Assembly: GCF_014132355.1 (NCBI RefSeq)
Contig: NZ_BLZO01000053.1
Coordinates: forward strand, 62,001 to 126,000
DNA length: 64,000 bases
Direction: 5' to 3'
DNA from: Okeania sp. KiyG1
Lineage (GTDB): Bacteria > Cyanobacteriota > Cyanobacteriia > Cyanobacteriales > Microcoleaceae
In this document: piece after piece, positions 53,638 through 63,159 of the stretch
How the letters are laid out: every line of letters starts with the position of its first letter
Position numbering within the stretch: the first letter of the stretch is position 1
Program-made: the position numbers and the translations under genes
Notes under the pieces: generated by a model
What the model was told of the DNA's origin: nothing
The model's database searches: none
Seen by the model: the letters and a program-made list of their open reading frames with translations, nothing else

Positions 53638-54087
53638 ATGGCAGAAAATTCAGATAATCAAGATTTTATTGTATTAAACTGGGACGAAGTTGTTGAAATT
53701 GATGTAAATGTCGGTACATATTTAGCTCTGAATTCAAACAACTTTAAATATTTACATATGATAATTTCCAACTGACAATCAGCAATTATTAGTAGAGTAG
53801 ATATTCGGGATAAGAAAATAAAAAATCAACTATTTTATGATGATTATGATGGTGTAGAGTGTGAAGTTTTGAGATTAGGCGCTCAAAGTTGGCAAAAAGG
53901 AAAAATCAAAGTAGAACTTACTGTCCAATTTTACCCTGATGAATCTGAAAAAGAGATGGAAGAAACTGAATTAAGTCAGTCAGAAAATGAAGTAGAAATT
54001 TCTGACAAAAATAATTCAGAAAATATCGAACCTGAAATATCACCTCTAGACGACTTACGACAAAAATTTAATCAGGAAAATCAGTAG
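53638..54087 (+). pseudogene. KGK-like small protein with an in-frame TGA
   Basis: ATG at 53638 opens MAENSDNQDFIVLNWDEVVE and reads in frame to 54087, except for a TGA at 53773-53775. The second half holds the KGK-type core CEVLRLGAQSWQKGKIKVEL with FYPDE, an acidic Glu/Ser linker and ISPLDDLRQKFNQENQ. The KGK domain is a small cyanobacterial family of unknown function. A shorter product could start inside, from 53869. Confidence 0.7.
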
Positions 54088-54199
54088 AAATTTTCCCAGA
54101 AATCTAGATTTATGTAGGGTAGTTTATCCCTCTACATCTTTATTTATTCAGGCAAAAATATAGAAGGAGTAAACTCACATGGAACATAAATATTAACCA

Positions 54200-54553
54200 T
54201 TGGAAAATTTAGAAGTTATAGAACTCTTACTTCGTCCCATAGCAGCAGAATTAGGTTTAAGTTCCTATTTTCAAATTTTAATTCTTCAAGTAACCCAATT
54301 TGCAGCTATCATCCAACATAATTTAAGAGTTTCTGATGAAATAAAAGAACAAGTATTTGAAGAAGGTGTAGATTGTCAAATTCTCATATATGGTGCTAAA
54401 GAGTGGCATTCAGGGAAAATCAAGGTAAAAGTTACTGTCGAATTTTGCCCCGACCCACCAGAAGAAGATACTGAAAAAACTCAATCAAGTCAGTCAGAAA
54501 ATGAAACAGAAATATCTAACAAAAATCATTCCCCAGTCATAAATTTCTTGTAA
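54200..54553 (+). CDS. KGK-like small protein, tail lost
   Basis: Frame of 117 residues from a TTG at 54200; an ATG at 54179 in another position meets a stop within five codons, so the N-terminus may be damaged. Core CQILIYGAKEWHSGKIKVKV and FCPDP, acidic linker, then NHSPVINFL instead of SPLDDLR. The change coincides with the start of the local duplication (54530-54775 against 54772-55130). Probably a decaying paralogue. Confidence 0.55.
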   Translation: MENLEVIELLLRPIAAELGLSSYFQILILQVTQFAAIIQHNLRVSDEIKEQVFEEGVDCQILIYGAKEWHSGKIKVKVTVEFCPDPPEEDTEKTQSSQSENETEISNKNHSPVINFL

Positions 54554-54816
54554 GGTACCCAGATAGTAAATAATAATGAATCAAAAAATTTTCCTAGCTC
54601 AAGAAGATGTTATCTCTATATTTATATCCGTATAATAAGTAGTAAATCTGACCGACAAAAACTACATTTATATCCCTCAGGTAATTAGCCTATCAATTTC
54701 TAATTCTGGAGAGGAAAAGAAATAATACAACCAAAATATTCCGTCAAAAATTCAGACAGTTTCATAACTCACCCCAGTCATAAATTTTTTGTAAGATACC
54801 CAGATAGTAAATAATA

Positions 54817-54984
54817 ATGAATCAAAAAACTTTCCTATCTCAAGAAGATGTTATCTCTGTTTACGACCATGAAATTTTGGTTTTTGACCAGAATTTTACT
54901 CACCATAATATTTCAGAATATCTCGAACCAAAAACATCTCCCCTAGATGACTTACTGCCAAAATTTAGTCAAAATAATAAGTAG
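54817..54984 (+). pseudogene. short KGK-family relic, tail kept
   Basis: A 55-codon frame MNQKTFLSQEDVISVYDHEI leading to HNISEYLEPKTSPLDDLLPK and FSQNNK. It keeps the N-terminal start (SQEDVIS, like NDEVISV in the intact member) and the C-terminal motif but lacks the KGK core, which was deleted. A shorter relic of the same start lies at 54576-54635 (MNQKIFLAQEDVIS). Confidence 0.65.
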
Positions 54985-55219
54985 TAAATCTAACCGACAA
55001 AAACTACATTTATATCCGTTAGGTAATTAGCCTATCAATTTCTAATTCTGGAGAGGACAAGAAATAATACAACCAAAATATTCCGTCAAAAATTCAGACA
55101 GTCTCCAACTAACCCCACTCAGAAATTTCTTGTAAACTTACAAAATGAAAATAATGATTCTGAAATATTCCCAGTATATGATCGATATCGTACATTTAAC
55201 CAAGAATAGAAATTAAAAA

Positions 55220-55648
55220 ATGGAAATTAATATGGAAGAAAATTTTTACCCTAAAGATTGTAATGATAATGATATGATTTATTTTGTAAATGCTACATAC
55301 AAAATAGGTAGTTTTAAACGCGCATTAAATAAATCATTTAGCAATAATCTAGGATCTTAATTAAGTGGTAAACTTAGCCAAAACGGTATTAGAATACCCA
55401 ATACAATTTTCAGACCACCCGGTATGAATGAACCCTATAGTAGATGGTTTGAAAATGGTATGGATTGTGAAATTCTTAATCTGGGTTCCGAACAATGGAA
55501 AAAAGCAGAAGTCAGAGTTAAATTAACTGTCGAATTTTATGTGGATCTAGAAGAAAAAGAGGAAGTTTCTAACAACGAAAATTCAGAATATATCGAACCA
55601 GAATCACCCCTTGATGATTTACGGAAAAAATTTAATGAGGAAAATTAA
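55220..55648 (+). pseudogene. KGK-like small protein with an in-frame TAA
   Basis: ATG at 55220 reads MEINMEENFYPKDCNDND, meets TAA at 55358-55360, and continues in the same frame through CEILNLGSEQWKKAEVRVKL, an acidic linker and SPLDDLRKKFNEEN. The Lys-Gly-Lys core has become Lys-Ala-Glu. A short product from 55424 remains possible. Confidence 0.65.
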
Positions 55649-55733
55649 GTAGGTGATAACTAAAGTAAACTTATACTCCAAAATTACTTCTACCTGATAT
55701 CATATCTATTATTTAGTTAAAGGGAAAAATTAC

Positions 55734-56084
55734 ATGGGAAACAAATTTGAACACCTGAGAAATGATGAAGTTATCTCAGTAGAAGAAGAGCTTCATAAAA
55801 ATCAACCCCACATAATCAAAAGCACAACCTTCCAAGTCAGTGAGTTAGTGCAAAAATTGACTGAAAGAATAAGTAGCAAGGAAAATTTAATTTTTAATGG
55901 TTTTGATTGTAAAGTATTAAGATTAGGTTCAGGTGGTTGGGTAAAAGGTAAAATAAAACTTGCTTTAGAATTTTACCCTGATGAACAAGAAGTTTCTCAA
56001 ACATCTGAAAAAAAGTTATCTAAAAACAGTGAATTAGAATCTCCACTTGATGATTTACGCCAAAAATTTAATGAGGAAAATTAG
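55734..56084 (+). CDS. KGK-like small protein (intact member)
   Basis: The only apparently intact member, 116 residues. N-terminal part MGNKFEHLRNDEVISVEEEL, a helical middle, core CKVLRLGSGGWVKGKIKLAL with EFYPDE, a short linker and SPLDDLRQKFNEEN. Same strand as the GTPase, about 2.4 kb downstream. Function is unknown; the shared C-terminal motif suggests that it and the GTPase are recognised by a common partner or bind in one complex. Confidence 0.75.
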   Translation: MGNKFEHLRNDEVISVEEELHKNQPHIIKSTTFQVSELVQKLTERISSKENLIFNGFDCKVLRLGSGGWVKGKIKLALEFYPDEQEVSQTSEKKLSKNSELESPLDDLRQKFNEEN

Positions 56085-56830
56085 TTACTGAACAAAGGAT
56101 GTTCTCCCCCTAAGAAATAAATTTATTGGCTAATGGCTGAAATCTATTTTAAGAGACTAATTTTGTTTCACTTTTTGGAGAGTTTTTTTTCTATAGTCAG
56201 GGATTTCAATCCCTGGCAGATACCTAACCTAGCTATAAAATGTAAATGATTCTCAAATTTCATTTCTTGATAATACTTCTGACATTTTCTCCATGATTTA
56301 ACAACCCAAAATTTATCCAAAAATCAATTATTTTTAACTTAGTCAGATAGTGGATATAAATATTTGTTTTTCTAGAGCGATCGCTAATACCAAGCCTGAT
56401 AAATTTTTGCTACAAATAACTAGACTATTTATTAGGAGTAAGGTAGGGGAGCTGTCAGATTAGCGACGTACAGAATGAATGGCTTAGATTCCATTTTTTA
56501 GGTAGTAAATTATCTTTTTCGTCCAATAAACATCTCCTACAAGTACCTTTTAATCAAACTTATTATTCGTAATATTCCTTGGGAAAATTGGCATAATATC
56601 AAAAAATCAAATATTTTGATAAACCTTTGTCAGAATATTTTTGGATATAGAGAAAATCCCCTGTTTGCTTAGTTGAAAATTGTAGGGGCTAACATTCAGG
56701 CAGTAACTAAAAGTATAAACTCTAGATTCTCTTTCCGAATGCTTCCCCCTCCTGTCAGGATTCAAAATTTAGATATAACAATTATCAAACCCTGAAATAA
56801 AAGCACTAAAATACTAACTACAAACTATTT
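56085..56830. other. gap with dispersed repeat
   Basis: A perfect CAGGGATT/AATCCCTG inverted repeat at 56199-56214, a HIP1 site at 56377, and the third copy of the 200-bp dispersed repeat at 56388-56575 (ATACCAAGCCTGATAAATTT ... TTATTATTCGTAATATT). No gene. Confidence 0.6.
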
Positions 56831-57136
56831 TTATTTCCCACCATAATAAAAAGCAATTTCTTTATCTTTAAGTGGAGCAAAATCTGCATCTTTCAACATT
56901 TGATTTAACTCTTCCTGGGAAATATGCTTCGCCCCAATACGCACAATACGAGACCGCATAGTATTACTAACCCCACTCCGTTGTCGTTGACCTTCTAATG
57001 CCATTACCTTGTGATAAAGGTCGAGCTTTTCTGGTGGAATAACAGAACCATCTAAATCTATTCCTTTAGCGATCGCCTTATCCACAGCATCTGCTCCAGT
57101 AGTTGATGCAGTTGTGGAAGTTTTTTCTGAAGACAT
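56831..57136 (-). CDS. conserved small cyanobacterial protein (DUF4090-like)
   Basis: A 101-residue soluble protein. After a Ser/Thr-rich start, ADAVDKAIAKGIDLDGSVIP and then RQRSGVSNTMRSRIVRIGAK, ending FAPLKDKEIAFYYGGK. I associate this pattern with a conserved cyanobacterial family of unknown function (DUF4090, from recall). Strong conservation of the RSGVSNTMRSRIVR segment in my memory suggests a core role, but none is established. Confidence 0.7.
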   Translation of the reverse strand: MSSEKTSTTASTTGADAVDKAIAKGIDLDGSVIPPEKLDLYHKVMALEGQRQRSGVSNTMRSRIVRIGAKHISQEELNQMLKDADFAPLKDKEIAFYYGGK

Positions 57137-57246
57137 AACAAAAAATTATTGGGTTTACACGATTATTTTATCTCCTGTAAGGCATACTTCAAAACTTTCT
57201 ATAGAAGTAAATTTTTCCCATTAAAATTCAAGTCATAGCAAACTAA

Positions 57247-57330
57247 TTCATTAATGGATAATGGATAATTGATAATTGATAATTACTTCTCCTTAAAAGG
57301 GAGAAGATTGACTAAAAGGTAAAAGTAACT
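57247..57330 (-). repeat. miniature dispersed element end, GATAATT subfamily
   Basis: TTCATTAATGGATAATGG followed by GATAATT heptamers and ACTTCTCCTTAAAAGGGAG. The remaining gap to 57567 has two TTTCCTGCGGAATGCTTAC-type repeats (57357-57376, 57402-57420); a third copy lies at 57838-57857. Confidence 0.6.
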
Positions 57331-57567
57331 TTTTAAATGGAGAAAGAATAGTAAGCATTTCCTGCGGAATGCTTACAAAGAATAAAAAATTACGCAAGCA
57401 TTTACTGGGGAATGCTTACACATTATTCGATCGATTAAACATTATGCTTAAAGATTTATTATAACTGAATATCCACAGTAAAATAATGTTAGTATTTTGA
57501 TAATTTTTAAGTAGTGATATAATCGTGGTGTATTAACAAAAATCAGAGATTTAATCAGAAATAAATT

Positions 57568-57813
57568 ATGAACAAAACTCCCCGAATAAAAATCCCTTTA
57601 GCAGTCAGAAAATATGTATTCGAGCGCGACAATTACCATTGTAAAAGTTGTGGTAAAACTACTAGAGAAGCACAACTTACTATAGACCATATTATCCCCC
57701 TAGCTAGTGGTGGTAGTAACGATATTAGTAATCTACAAACCCTCTGCAGTAAATGTAATCAAAAAAAGAAACATCACTTCGACCCACGATTCCAACGCAA
57801 CTTCAGTAACTAA
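57568..57813 (+). CDS. HNH endonuclease domain protein
   Basis: An 81-residue protein that is essentially one HNH/zinc-finger nuclease domain: CKSCG, then LTIDHIIPLASGGSNDISNL and TLCSKCNQKK. His of the DHI motif and the two Cys pairs are present. Stand-alone HNH proteins of this size are common in cyanobacteria and their role is seldom known. No partner gene suggests a homing or restriction function. Confidence 0.85.
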   Translation: MNKTPRIKIPLAVRKYVFERDNYHCKSCGKTTREAQLTIDHIIPLASGGSNDISNLQTLCSKCNQKKKHHFDPRFQRNFSN

Positions 57814-57922
57814 AATAAAAAAATTATTAAGTAAGAATTTCCTGCGGAATGCTTACATTATTAAACCCCGAAAAATCTCAATTTTTGAGTAACATATAAC
57901 ACGATAAAATTAGGATAAATAT

Positions 57923-58167
57923 ATGGTAAATTCAAAAAAATTAACTTTCTCAAAAGTAAGTTGTACTCTCTAATAGGTAAAATGTCTGATGCAGATATAG
58001 AAAGAAGTTGGGAATATTTACAAACACTTTATTATGACAGCTTCATGTTACAAGCTATTCAACAATCTAAAACAACTCATAAACCAGGAGATATCCTAAC
58101 TAAAGAAGAAGCTATACAAATATTACACTTTGAGCGAGAAGATAATTCAACTAAAAATCAGCAATAA
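57923..58167 (+). pseudogene. antitoxin-like gene with frameshift
   Basis: ATG at 57923 reads MVNSKKLTFSKVS and stops at 57973. From about 57961 another frame reads LIGKMSDADIERSWEYLQTL, YYDSFMLQAIQQS and KPGDILTKEEAIQIL, the pattern I associate with small cyanobacterial antitoxins of RelBE-type pairs. A single-base loss between 57955 and 57962 explains the break; unlike the others, no long homopolymer is there. Translation from the ATG at 57982 (MSDADIE) could still give a shortened protein. Confidence 0.6.
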
Positions 58168-58204
58168 TCATCAAGAATAAAGTATAGAAAAAAACAATTT
58201 TATT

Positions 58205-58461
58205 GTGAATTTAGAAGTGCGTTATGCTCGGTCTTTTGTCGAAGACCTCAAAACTTTAGAAACTGCTGCCTACCAAAAAATATATGACTTTGTTTTCTCA
58301 AATTCAGTCAAATAAATTACTTACAAGAACTACCAGAATTACGACAACTTGGAACCAATGCTATTTTCTATAGATTTACTGTGGACAAATATCTGATTGG
58401 TATAGAAGTAACAGGTCAAATTCTTAAATTTATCCGTATTTTACCAAAGCCACAAATTTAG
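58205..58461 (+). pseudogene. RelE/ParE-like toxin gene with frameshift
   Basis: GTG at 58205 reads VNLEVRYARSFVEDLKTLET and stops at 58315. The next frame reads INYLQELPELRQLGTNAIFY, RFTVDKYLIGIEV and LKFIRILPKPQI, the beta-sheet end of RelE/ParE-fold toxins. One A missing from the run at 58310-58312 restores a protein of about 85 residues. Located 37 bp after the antitoxin-like gene: a type II toxin-antitoxin pair in decay. Confidence 0.65.
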
Positions 58462-58514
58462 TCTTCTAAACTATTAGGTAACAGGCTAAAAAAACACAAA
58501 ATACAGTAATTTTT

Positions 58515-60101
58515 ATGGACTCAAAATCACTCTGGCAACGCTATATTAACTGGCTTTATTACCATGAAGGATTAAACTTTTATGTTGATATAAGTCGCAT
58601 TAAATTTGACGATTCTTTTCTAGAAACAATCAAGCCTAAATTTGAAAAAGCTTTCCAAGATATAGAAGCATTAGAAAAAGGAGCGATCGCCAACCCAGAC
58701 GAAAACCGAATGGTTGGCCACTACTGGCTAAGAGCCCCAGAACTTGCGCCCACCCCCGAAATAAAACAAGAAATTGTCCAGACTATCGAACAGATTGAGA
58801 CTTTTGCCAAGAAAGTCCATAGTGGAGAAATCAAACCTCCCAATGCCCCCAAATTTACAGATATTCTGTCCATTGGTATCGGTGGTTCAGCTCTCGGTCC
58901 TCAATTTGTGGCCGAAGCCCTTAGTCCAAATGACCCACCAATGCAAATACATTTCATCGATAATACCGACCCTGCAGGTATCGACCAAGTACTCTACAAC
59001 CTCAAAGACCGCCTCAACAGCACCCTAGTAATAGTCATCTCCAAGTCAGGGGGTACCCCAGAACCTCGCAATGGTATGATGGAAGTCAAAGCAGCTTATG
59101 CTGCTCAAAATCTAGACTTTGCTCCCCACGCCGTCGCTACTACCACCCCCGATAGTAAACTAGGTAAAATTGCCAAATCTGAAGGATGGCTAAATATTAT
59201 TCCTATGGCAGACTGGGTAGGGGGACGTACTTCTGAATTATCCTCCGTTGGTTTACTACCAGCAGCATTGCAAGGAATTGATATCCAGGCTATGTTAGAT
59301 GGGGCGAAAGAAATGGACATAGCCACTCGCAAACATGATATTAAAGGCAACCCCTCTGCTTTATTAGCTTTGAGTTGGTACGCTGTAGGTAACGGACGAG
59401 GGGAAAAAGATATGGTAGTTCTCCCCTACAAAGACAGTTTGTCAATGTTCAGTCGTTATTTACAGCAGTTGGTAATGGAATCTTTAGGTAAAGAAAAAGA
59501 CCTAGATGGTAATATAGTCAATCAAGGTATTGCAGTTTATGGTAATAAAGGTTCTACAGACCAGCACGCTTATGTCCAACAGTTGCGTGATGGTGTACCT
59601 AATTTCTTTACTACCTTCATCGAAGTTCTAGAGGATCGTCAAGGTATTTCTCCTGAAGTAGAACCTGGAGTAACTTCTGGTGACTACTTATCTGGTTTTC
59701 TCCAAGGTACTAGACAAGCACTTTATGAAAATCAGCGAGATTCTATTACAGTTACAATACCCAAAGTTAATCCTAAAAATGTAGGAGCTTTAATTGCTCT
59801 TTATGAGAGAGCTGTTAGTTTTTATGGTTCTCTAGTTAATATTAATGCCTATCACCAACCAGGAGTAGAAGCAGGTAAAAAAGCTGCGGCTACAGTGCTA
59901 GAGTTACAACAACAGGTAGTAAATGTCCTCAAGCAAGATGGTTCTCCCCTATCTTTAGCAGAAATTGCCCAAAAAGTAGGTGCTGATGAAAAGATAGAAA
60001 TCATCTACAAGATTTTACGCCATTTGGCAGCTAACCAAAAGCATATTGTTTTTCATGGAAATGTTGGGCAACCAGCTAATTTATCTGTAAGCTATCAGTA
60101 G
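58515..60101 (+). CDS. pgi: glucose-6-phosphate isomerase
   Basis: Interconverts glucose 6-phosphate and fructose 6-phosphate in the cytosol. Complete at 528 residues. Visible are [17 protein letters not shown] and [15 protein letters not shown] (sugar-phosphate binding SIS folds), the [16 protein letters not shown] segment with the catalytic-region Arg, and [10 protein letters not shown] near the C-terminus. After about residue 455 there is a helical extension ([20 protein letters not shown]), usual in cyanobacterial enzymes. HIP1 at 58683 lies inside the gene. Intact. Confidence 0.97.
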   Translation: MDSKSLWQRYINWLYYHEGLNFYVDISRIKFDDSFLETIKPKFEKAFQDIEALEKGAIANPDENRMVGHYWLRAPELAPTPEIKQEIVQTIEQIETFAKKVHSGEIKPPNAPKFTDILSIGIGGSALGPQFVAEALSPNDPPMQIHFIDNTDPAGIDQVLYNLKDRLNSTLVIVISKSGGTPEPRNGMMEVKAAYAAQNLDFAPHAVATTTPDSKLGKIAKSEGWLNIIPMADWVGGRTSELSSVGLLPAALQGIDIQAMLDGAKEMDIATRKHDIKGNPSALLALSWYAVGNGRGEKDMVVLPYKDSLSMFSRYLQQLVMESLGKEKDLDGNIVNQGIAVYGNKGSTDQHAYVQQLRDGVPNFFTTFIEVLEDRQGISPEVEPGVTSGDYLSGFLQGTRQALYENQRDSITVTIPKVNPKNVGALIALYERAVSFYGSLVNINAYHQPGVEAGKKAAATVLELQQQVVNVLKQDGSPLSLAEIAQKVGADEKIEIIYKILRHLAANQKHIVFHGNVGQPANLSVSYQ

Positions 60102-60285
60102 TATTATGATAGTTATTTTGCCTTGAGCATTAGGAGTGGTTATTGGACTTATTAGGATCGTGCAGCAGCAGATATAGTTTTTACTTGTGGACTAGGGAAT
60201 GTATTGACATCCTCTCCGGTCTGTTAGCGTTTGCGCAGCATGACTATAGGAAAGCTCCTCTGTTAGCGCAGCTCCTCCGGAGGAG
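60102..60285. other. pgi downstream spacer with IS-end-like sequence
   Basis: GTATTGACATCCTCTCCGG (60201-60219) resembles ends of tnpB elements. It is followed by GTTTGCGCAGCATGAC and GCTCCTCCGGAGGAG repeats. No gene. Confidence 0.4.
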
Positions 60286-60450
60286 TTCATTAATTGATAA
60301 TGGATAATTGATAATTGATAATTACCTCTGGTTAAAACCGCTACGGAATTGAATATCAGGAGATATTATTTCTTTTTTTTCCCCTTAAAAGGGGAGGCTT
60401 TAAACCAGAATTATTTAATTATTAATAATTAATAATTAATAATTCGGTAA
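60286..60450 (-). repeat. miniature dispersed element, GATAATT subfamily
   Basis: Reverse orientation: TTCATTAATTGATAATGG, heptamers, ACCTCTGGTTAAAACCGC, CCCCTTAAAAGGGGAGGC and TAATAATTCGGTAA. Carries the ATTCCGTAGCGGTTTTAACC core seen in 22078-22228 and 46234-46502. Confidence 0.75.
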
Positions 60451-60746
60451 CAGGCAGACACGGAGAAACAAAACTGAGCCGTAGCTCTTCGGCGGGTTGA
60501 CGTTTTGCTACCGCAAAGCTCGGCTAACATCGGCTAGGTGCTAACTAATACGTTAGTCTGACGCTCCCCTCCGCGTCCGTTTAAAGTTTCCGCAGTTCAA
60601 AGCTCCTCCGGAGGAGGCGTGTCCCTAGGCTACCATTATAACATATCTATATCAATCAAAAACGATCTAAAAGTCGCCCGCTTATGGGCGAGGCCCATAC
60701 CCCAATTTTTCGGTAACTCAAGGACTCTGGGGAACAGAAATAGCCG

Positions 60747-61056
60747 TTCAATAATTGATAATTGATAATGGATAATGGATAATTGATAATTGATAATTGA
60801 TAATTGATAATTGATAATTACCTATCCCTAAAAGGAAGAGGATTGAATAAAAGGAAAATATTTTCTCTCTTGGCCGATTGGATATGGCGAGGAGACCCGC
60901 TCTTATCAGAGCCGCTCCGCTGTTAGCGTTTGCGGTAGCATTCCGGAATGGAAAGCTTTGCGGTAGCAAACGCCATCCCATCCTAACGGACTGCTCCGCA
61001 AACGACCGCTTGTTTCTCCTTTAAAGGAGAGGCTTTAAACCTTAATTATTCGGTAA
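60747..61056 (-). repeat. miniature dispersed element, GATAATT subfamily, long form
   Basis: A long GATAATT heptamer tract (60756-60818) at one end and TTAATTATTCGGTAA at the other, with GATATGGCGAGGAGACC and nested GC-rich segments (AGCGTTTGCGGTAGCATTCC). Between 60451 and 60746 there are GC-rich scraps (CTCCTCCGGAGGAGG) but no gene. Confidence 0.75.
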
Positions 61057-61105
61057 AGTCAGTTTGTGGGTGCTTTGTGACTTATAAGTAATGCAGTGAC
61101 GTTCT

Positions 61106-61425
61106 CCTACATCAAATCAAAGATTATAATGTAGGCATCCCTTCCTCACAGATAGGGCTTTCTGTTTTGCTGGCGCAACGCTGCGCGTTACATGTCGCGG
61201 AGCGAAACACAGGGAGTGCAACCACTTAACCTTCTACAGACACCAGACTCGGAGACCAACCGTTTTTTTGTACTAAACAATTCTGCACTCCAGAAAATTC
61301 CCTCAAGAGCTTTACCTTTTCACGGCTTGAGGGCGAACTTCACCAATTAAACTCCATACTCGCTATTTGTTCTCATAGTTTTCTCAGGTGCGTACTACCG
61401 CTACTCCTGATATAATCAAGGGTGA
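61106..61425 (-). ncRNA. reRNA-like right end of a tnpB element, no tnpB attached
   Basis: Read on the minus strand, it shows GAGTAGCGGTAGTACGCACC (61406-61387), TTTAATTGGTGAAGTTCGCC (61352-61333), GCAGAATTG..TAGTACAAAA (about 61286-61266), then GGTTGCACTCCCTG, a GC-rich inserted repeat, and the terminal stem-loop CCTACATTATAATC/GATTTGATGTAGG (61135-61106) before AGAACGTC. The order matches the plus-strand segment at 28920-29215. No tnpB remains on either side. The identity as a TnpB right end is by recall and internal homology. Confidence 0.55.
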
Positions 61426-61486
61426 CACAAAAAAGCAGACAATGCAACTTCTAAGTGGACGCTGCGCGGTTTATTTGTTGGTCGGC

Positions 61487-61540
61487 AATTCCCCTCCCGT
61501 TAACTTATGTATAACGGGAGACCCCTTGCCGACATCAAAG
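61487..61540. repeat. long inverted repeat
   Basis: Outer arms TCGGCAA and TTGCCGA, inner arms TCCCGTTA and TAACGGGA with CCCC on both sides, around ACTTATGTA. It lies upstream of the reRNA-like segment (minus-strand sense) and may be another IS-end hairpin. Confidence 0.6.
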
Positions 61541-61602
61541 TTGGGCAGAAATACCCACCTAAATTGCGGTATTGGGACAACTGAGCTGTATACCTAGGGT
61601 CA

Positions 61603-61813
61603 GCGTCATTTCAGTTAGCCTCCTAAGGTCAGAGCTACGTTTTTTCCTTTTGGTATGGAATACTACGCAAACGGAATGCTTTGCTGCGCATATTAAAAGT
61701 AAGGAGGAGCTACGCTGTTACTTAACAGTACCTCTTGCAATAGGGAGGCAAAATACTTAATTTTCTTTTTTTATCCCCTTATAAAAAGGAAGCTATTGAC
61801 CTGATTTTTGGTC
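61603..61813 (-). repeat. miniature dispersed element, GATAACT subfamily
   Basis: CGTCATTTCAGTTAGCCTCC, nested GGAATGCTTTGCTGCGCA, AACAGTACCTCTTGCAATAG and TTTTTTATCCCCTTAT. It ends with CTGATTTTTGGTC about 110 bp before the regulator gene. Confidence 0.65.
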
Positions 61814-61921
61814 ATGAGTATTTTAATAGAGGATAGCTTTACAAGCACAAAAATTAGCTATTAATACTCTGGGTATTTCCCTACTTCTAATGTTAATTTA
61901 CTTCCCTATTCCCATTAAATA

Positions 61922-62596
61922 ATGCCCTTAACAATTCTCGTAGTTGATGATGATTTGGGAACTCGTTTATGTGTTGGTGATTACCTAGAAATTTCTGGTT
62001 ATTTGGTAATCAAAGCTGAAAATGGTCAACAAGCTTTAGATTTATTAGAGAAATCTCGGCCACACCTGATGATTACTGATATTGCCATGCCAGAAATGAA
62101 TGGTTATGAGCTGGTACGACAAGTTAGATCGCGTCCCATTTTTCGTTTATTGCCTGTGATTTTTTTAACTGCCCATACAAGTACAGAAGAACGAGTAAAA
62201 GGTTATAATTTGGGGTGTGATATTTACTTACCAAAGCCTTTTGAATTACCAGAGTTAGGAGCAGTAGTTCGGTCTTTGTTGGATCGGTCTGCTCTTATTG
62301 CTCAAGTTTCACCTACATTTAATCAATATTCTAAGATAGAAAAGCCATCTGAATTACATTATTCAGAGGCAGTATCTCAGTCAGTTATAGCCAATGCTCA
62401 GATTAGTTTGACTGAGCGAGAACAACAAGTTTTGAGTCTTTTAGTTAATGGTCTTTCTAATGTTCAGATTGGCGATCGCCTACATTTAAGCCATAGAACT
62501 ATTGAAAAATATGTCAGTAGTTTATTGAGAAAAACTAATACTAATAATCGAGCTGAATTAGTTCGTTTTACAATGGAAAATTACTTTACTAATTAA
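61922..62596 (+). CDS. NarL/FixJ-type response regulator
   Basis: A 224-residue two-component transcription factor. The REC domain (1-120) has Asp9-Asp11, phospho-acceptor Asp53 in MITDIAMPEMNGY and Lys105. A linker of about 40 residues leads to a LuxR-type helix-turn-helix (160-222) with LTEREQQVLSLLVNGLSN and LSHRTIEKYVSSLLRK. No histidine kinase is adjacent, so its sensor is elsewhere and its targets unknown. The frame is intact with a HIP1 site inside (62472). Confidence 0.93.
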   Translation: MPLTILVVDDDLGTRLCVGDYLEISGYLVIKAENGQQALDLLEKSRPHLMITDIAMPEMNGYELVRQVRSRPIFRLLPVIFLTAHTSTEERVKGYNLGCDIYLPKPFELPELGAVVRSLLDRSALIAQVSPTFNQYSKIEKPSELHYSEAVSQSVIANAQISLTEREQQVLSLLVNGLSNVQIGDRLHLSHRTIEKYVSSLLRKTNTNNRAELVRFTMENYFTN

Positions 62597-62654
62597 TTGG
62601 AAATTTAGTTAGTTTGAGTTGATTTTTACAAAAAAAATTAAGACTAATTGAGTG

Positions 62655-63140
62655 CTAATTTATAGCTATTTTTTGATTAATAATATACTCTAATAGTCCC
62701 TCACAAGCATCTAAAAGTATTTCAATTACATAGTCAAATCCATCCTGACCACCATAATAAGGATCGGGAACTTCTTGCACATCAAAATACCTACAAAAGT
62801 CGCACATTAATTTTACTTTATCCTGATATTTACCAGCAGTATCTAAGCGCAGTACATCCCGATAATTATCCTTATCCATTGTCAATATTAAGTCAAAATT
62901 ATCAAAATCTGCTACTTGAAATTTACGAGCTGCACCTTTAAGAGTAATTCCTCGCATCTTAGCTGCATAAGTCATCCTAGAATCAGGTGGACTACCTATA
63001 TGATAACCTCCTGTACCAGCAGAATCACAAACTATACTATGGTTCAAATTAGCTTTTTCTATCAGATGATTCATGATATTTTCTGCTGATGGAGAACGGC
63101 AGATATTACCAAGACAAACAAATAATAATTTATATTCCAT
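62655..63140 (-). CDS. low-molecular-weight protein tyrosine phosphatase
   Basis: A 161-residue cytosolic phosphatase. The catalytic loop CLGNICRS is at 9-16 with nucleophile Cys9 and Arg15. The general-acid loop VPDPYYG has Asp126. Length fits the family. In bacteria such enzymes often act on tyrosine kinases of polysaccharide export or on stress proteins; none is adjacent. Convergent with the response regulator gene (58 bp between the ends). Confidence 0.93.
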   Translation of the reverse strand: MEYKLLFVCLGNICRSPSAENIMNHLIEKANLNHSIVCDSAGTGGYHIGSPPDSRMTYAAKMRGITLKGAARKFQVADFDNFDLILTMDKDNYRDVLRLDTAGKYQDKVKLMCDFCRYFDVQEVPDPYYGGQDGFDYVIEILLDACEGLLEYIINQKIAIN

Positions 63141-63159
63141 AAATTAATCAAAAATAGGT

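Noticed and set aside
60748-60981. Short ORF rich in NYQLSI repeats
   Set aside because: It is encoded by GATAATT heptamers of a miniature element, as are similar frames near 1413, 17910, 22348, 24697 and 43346.
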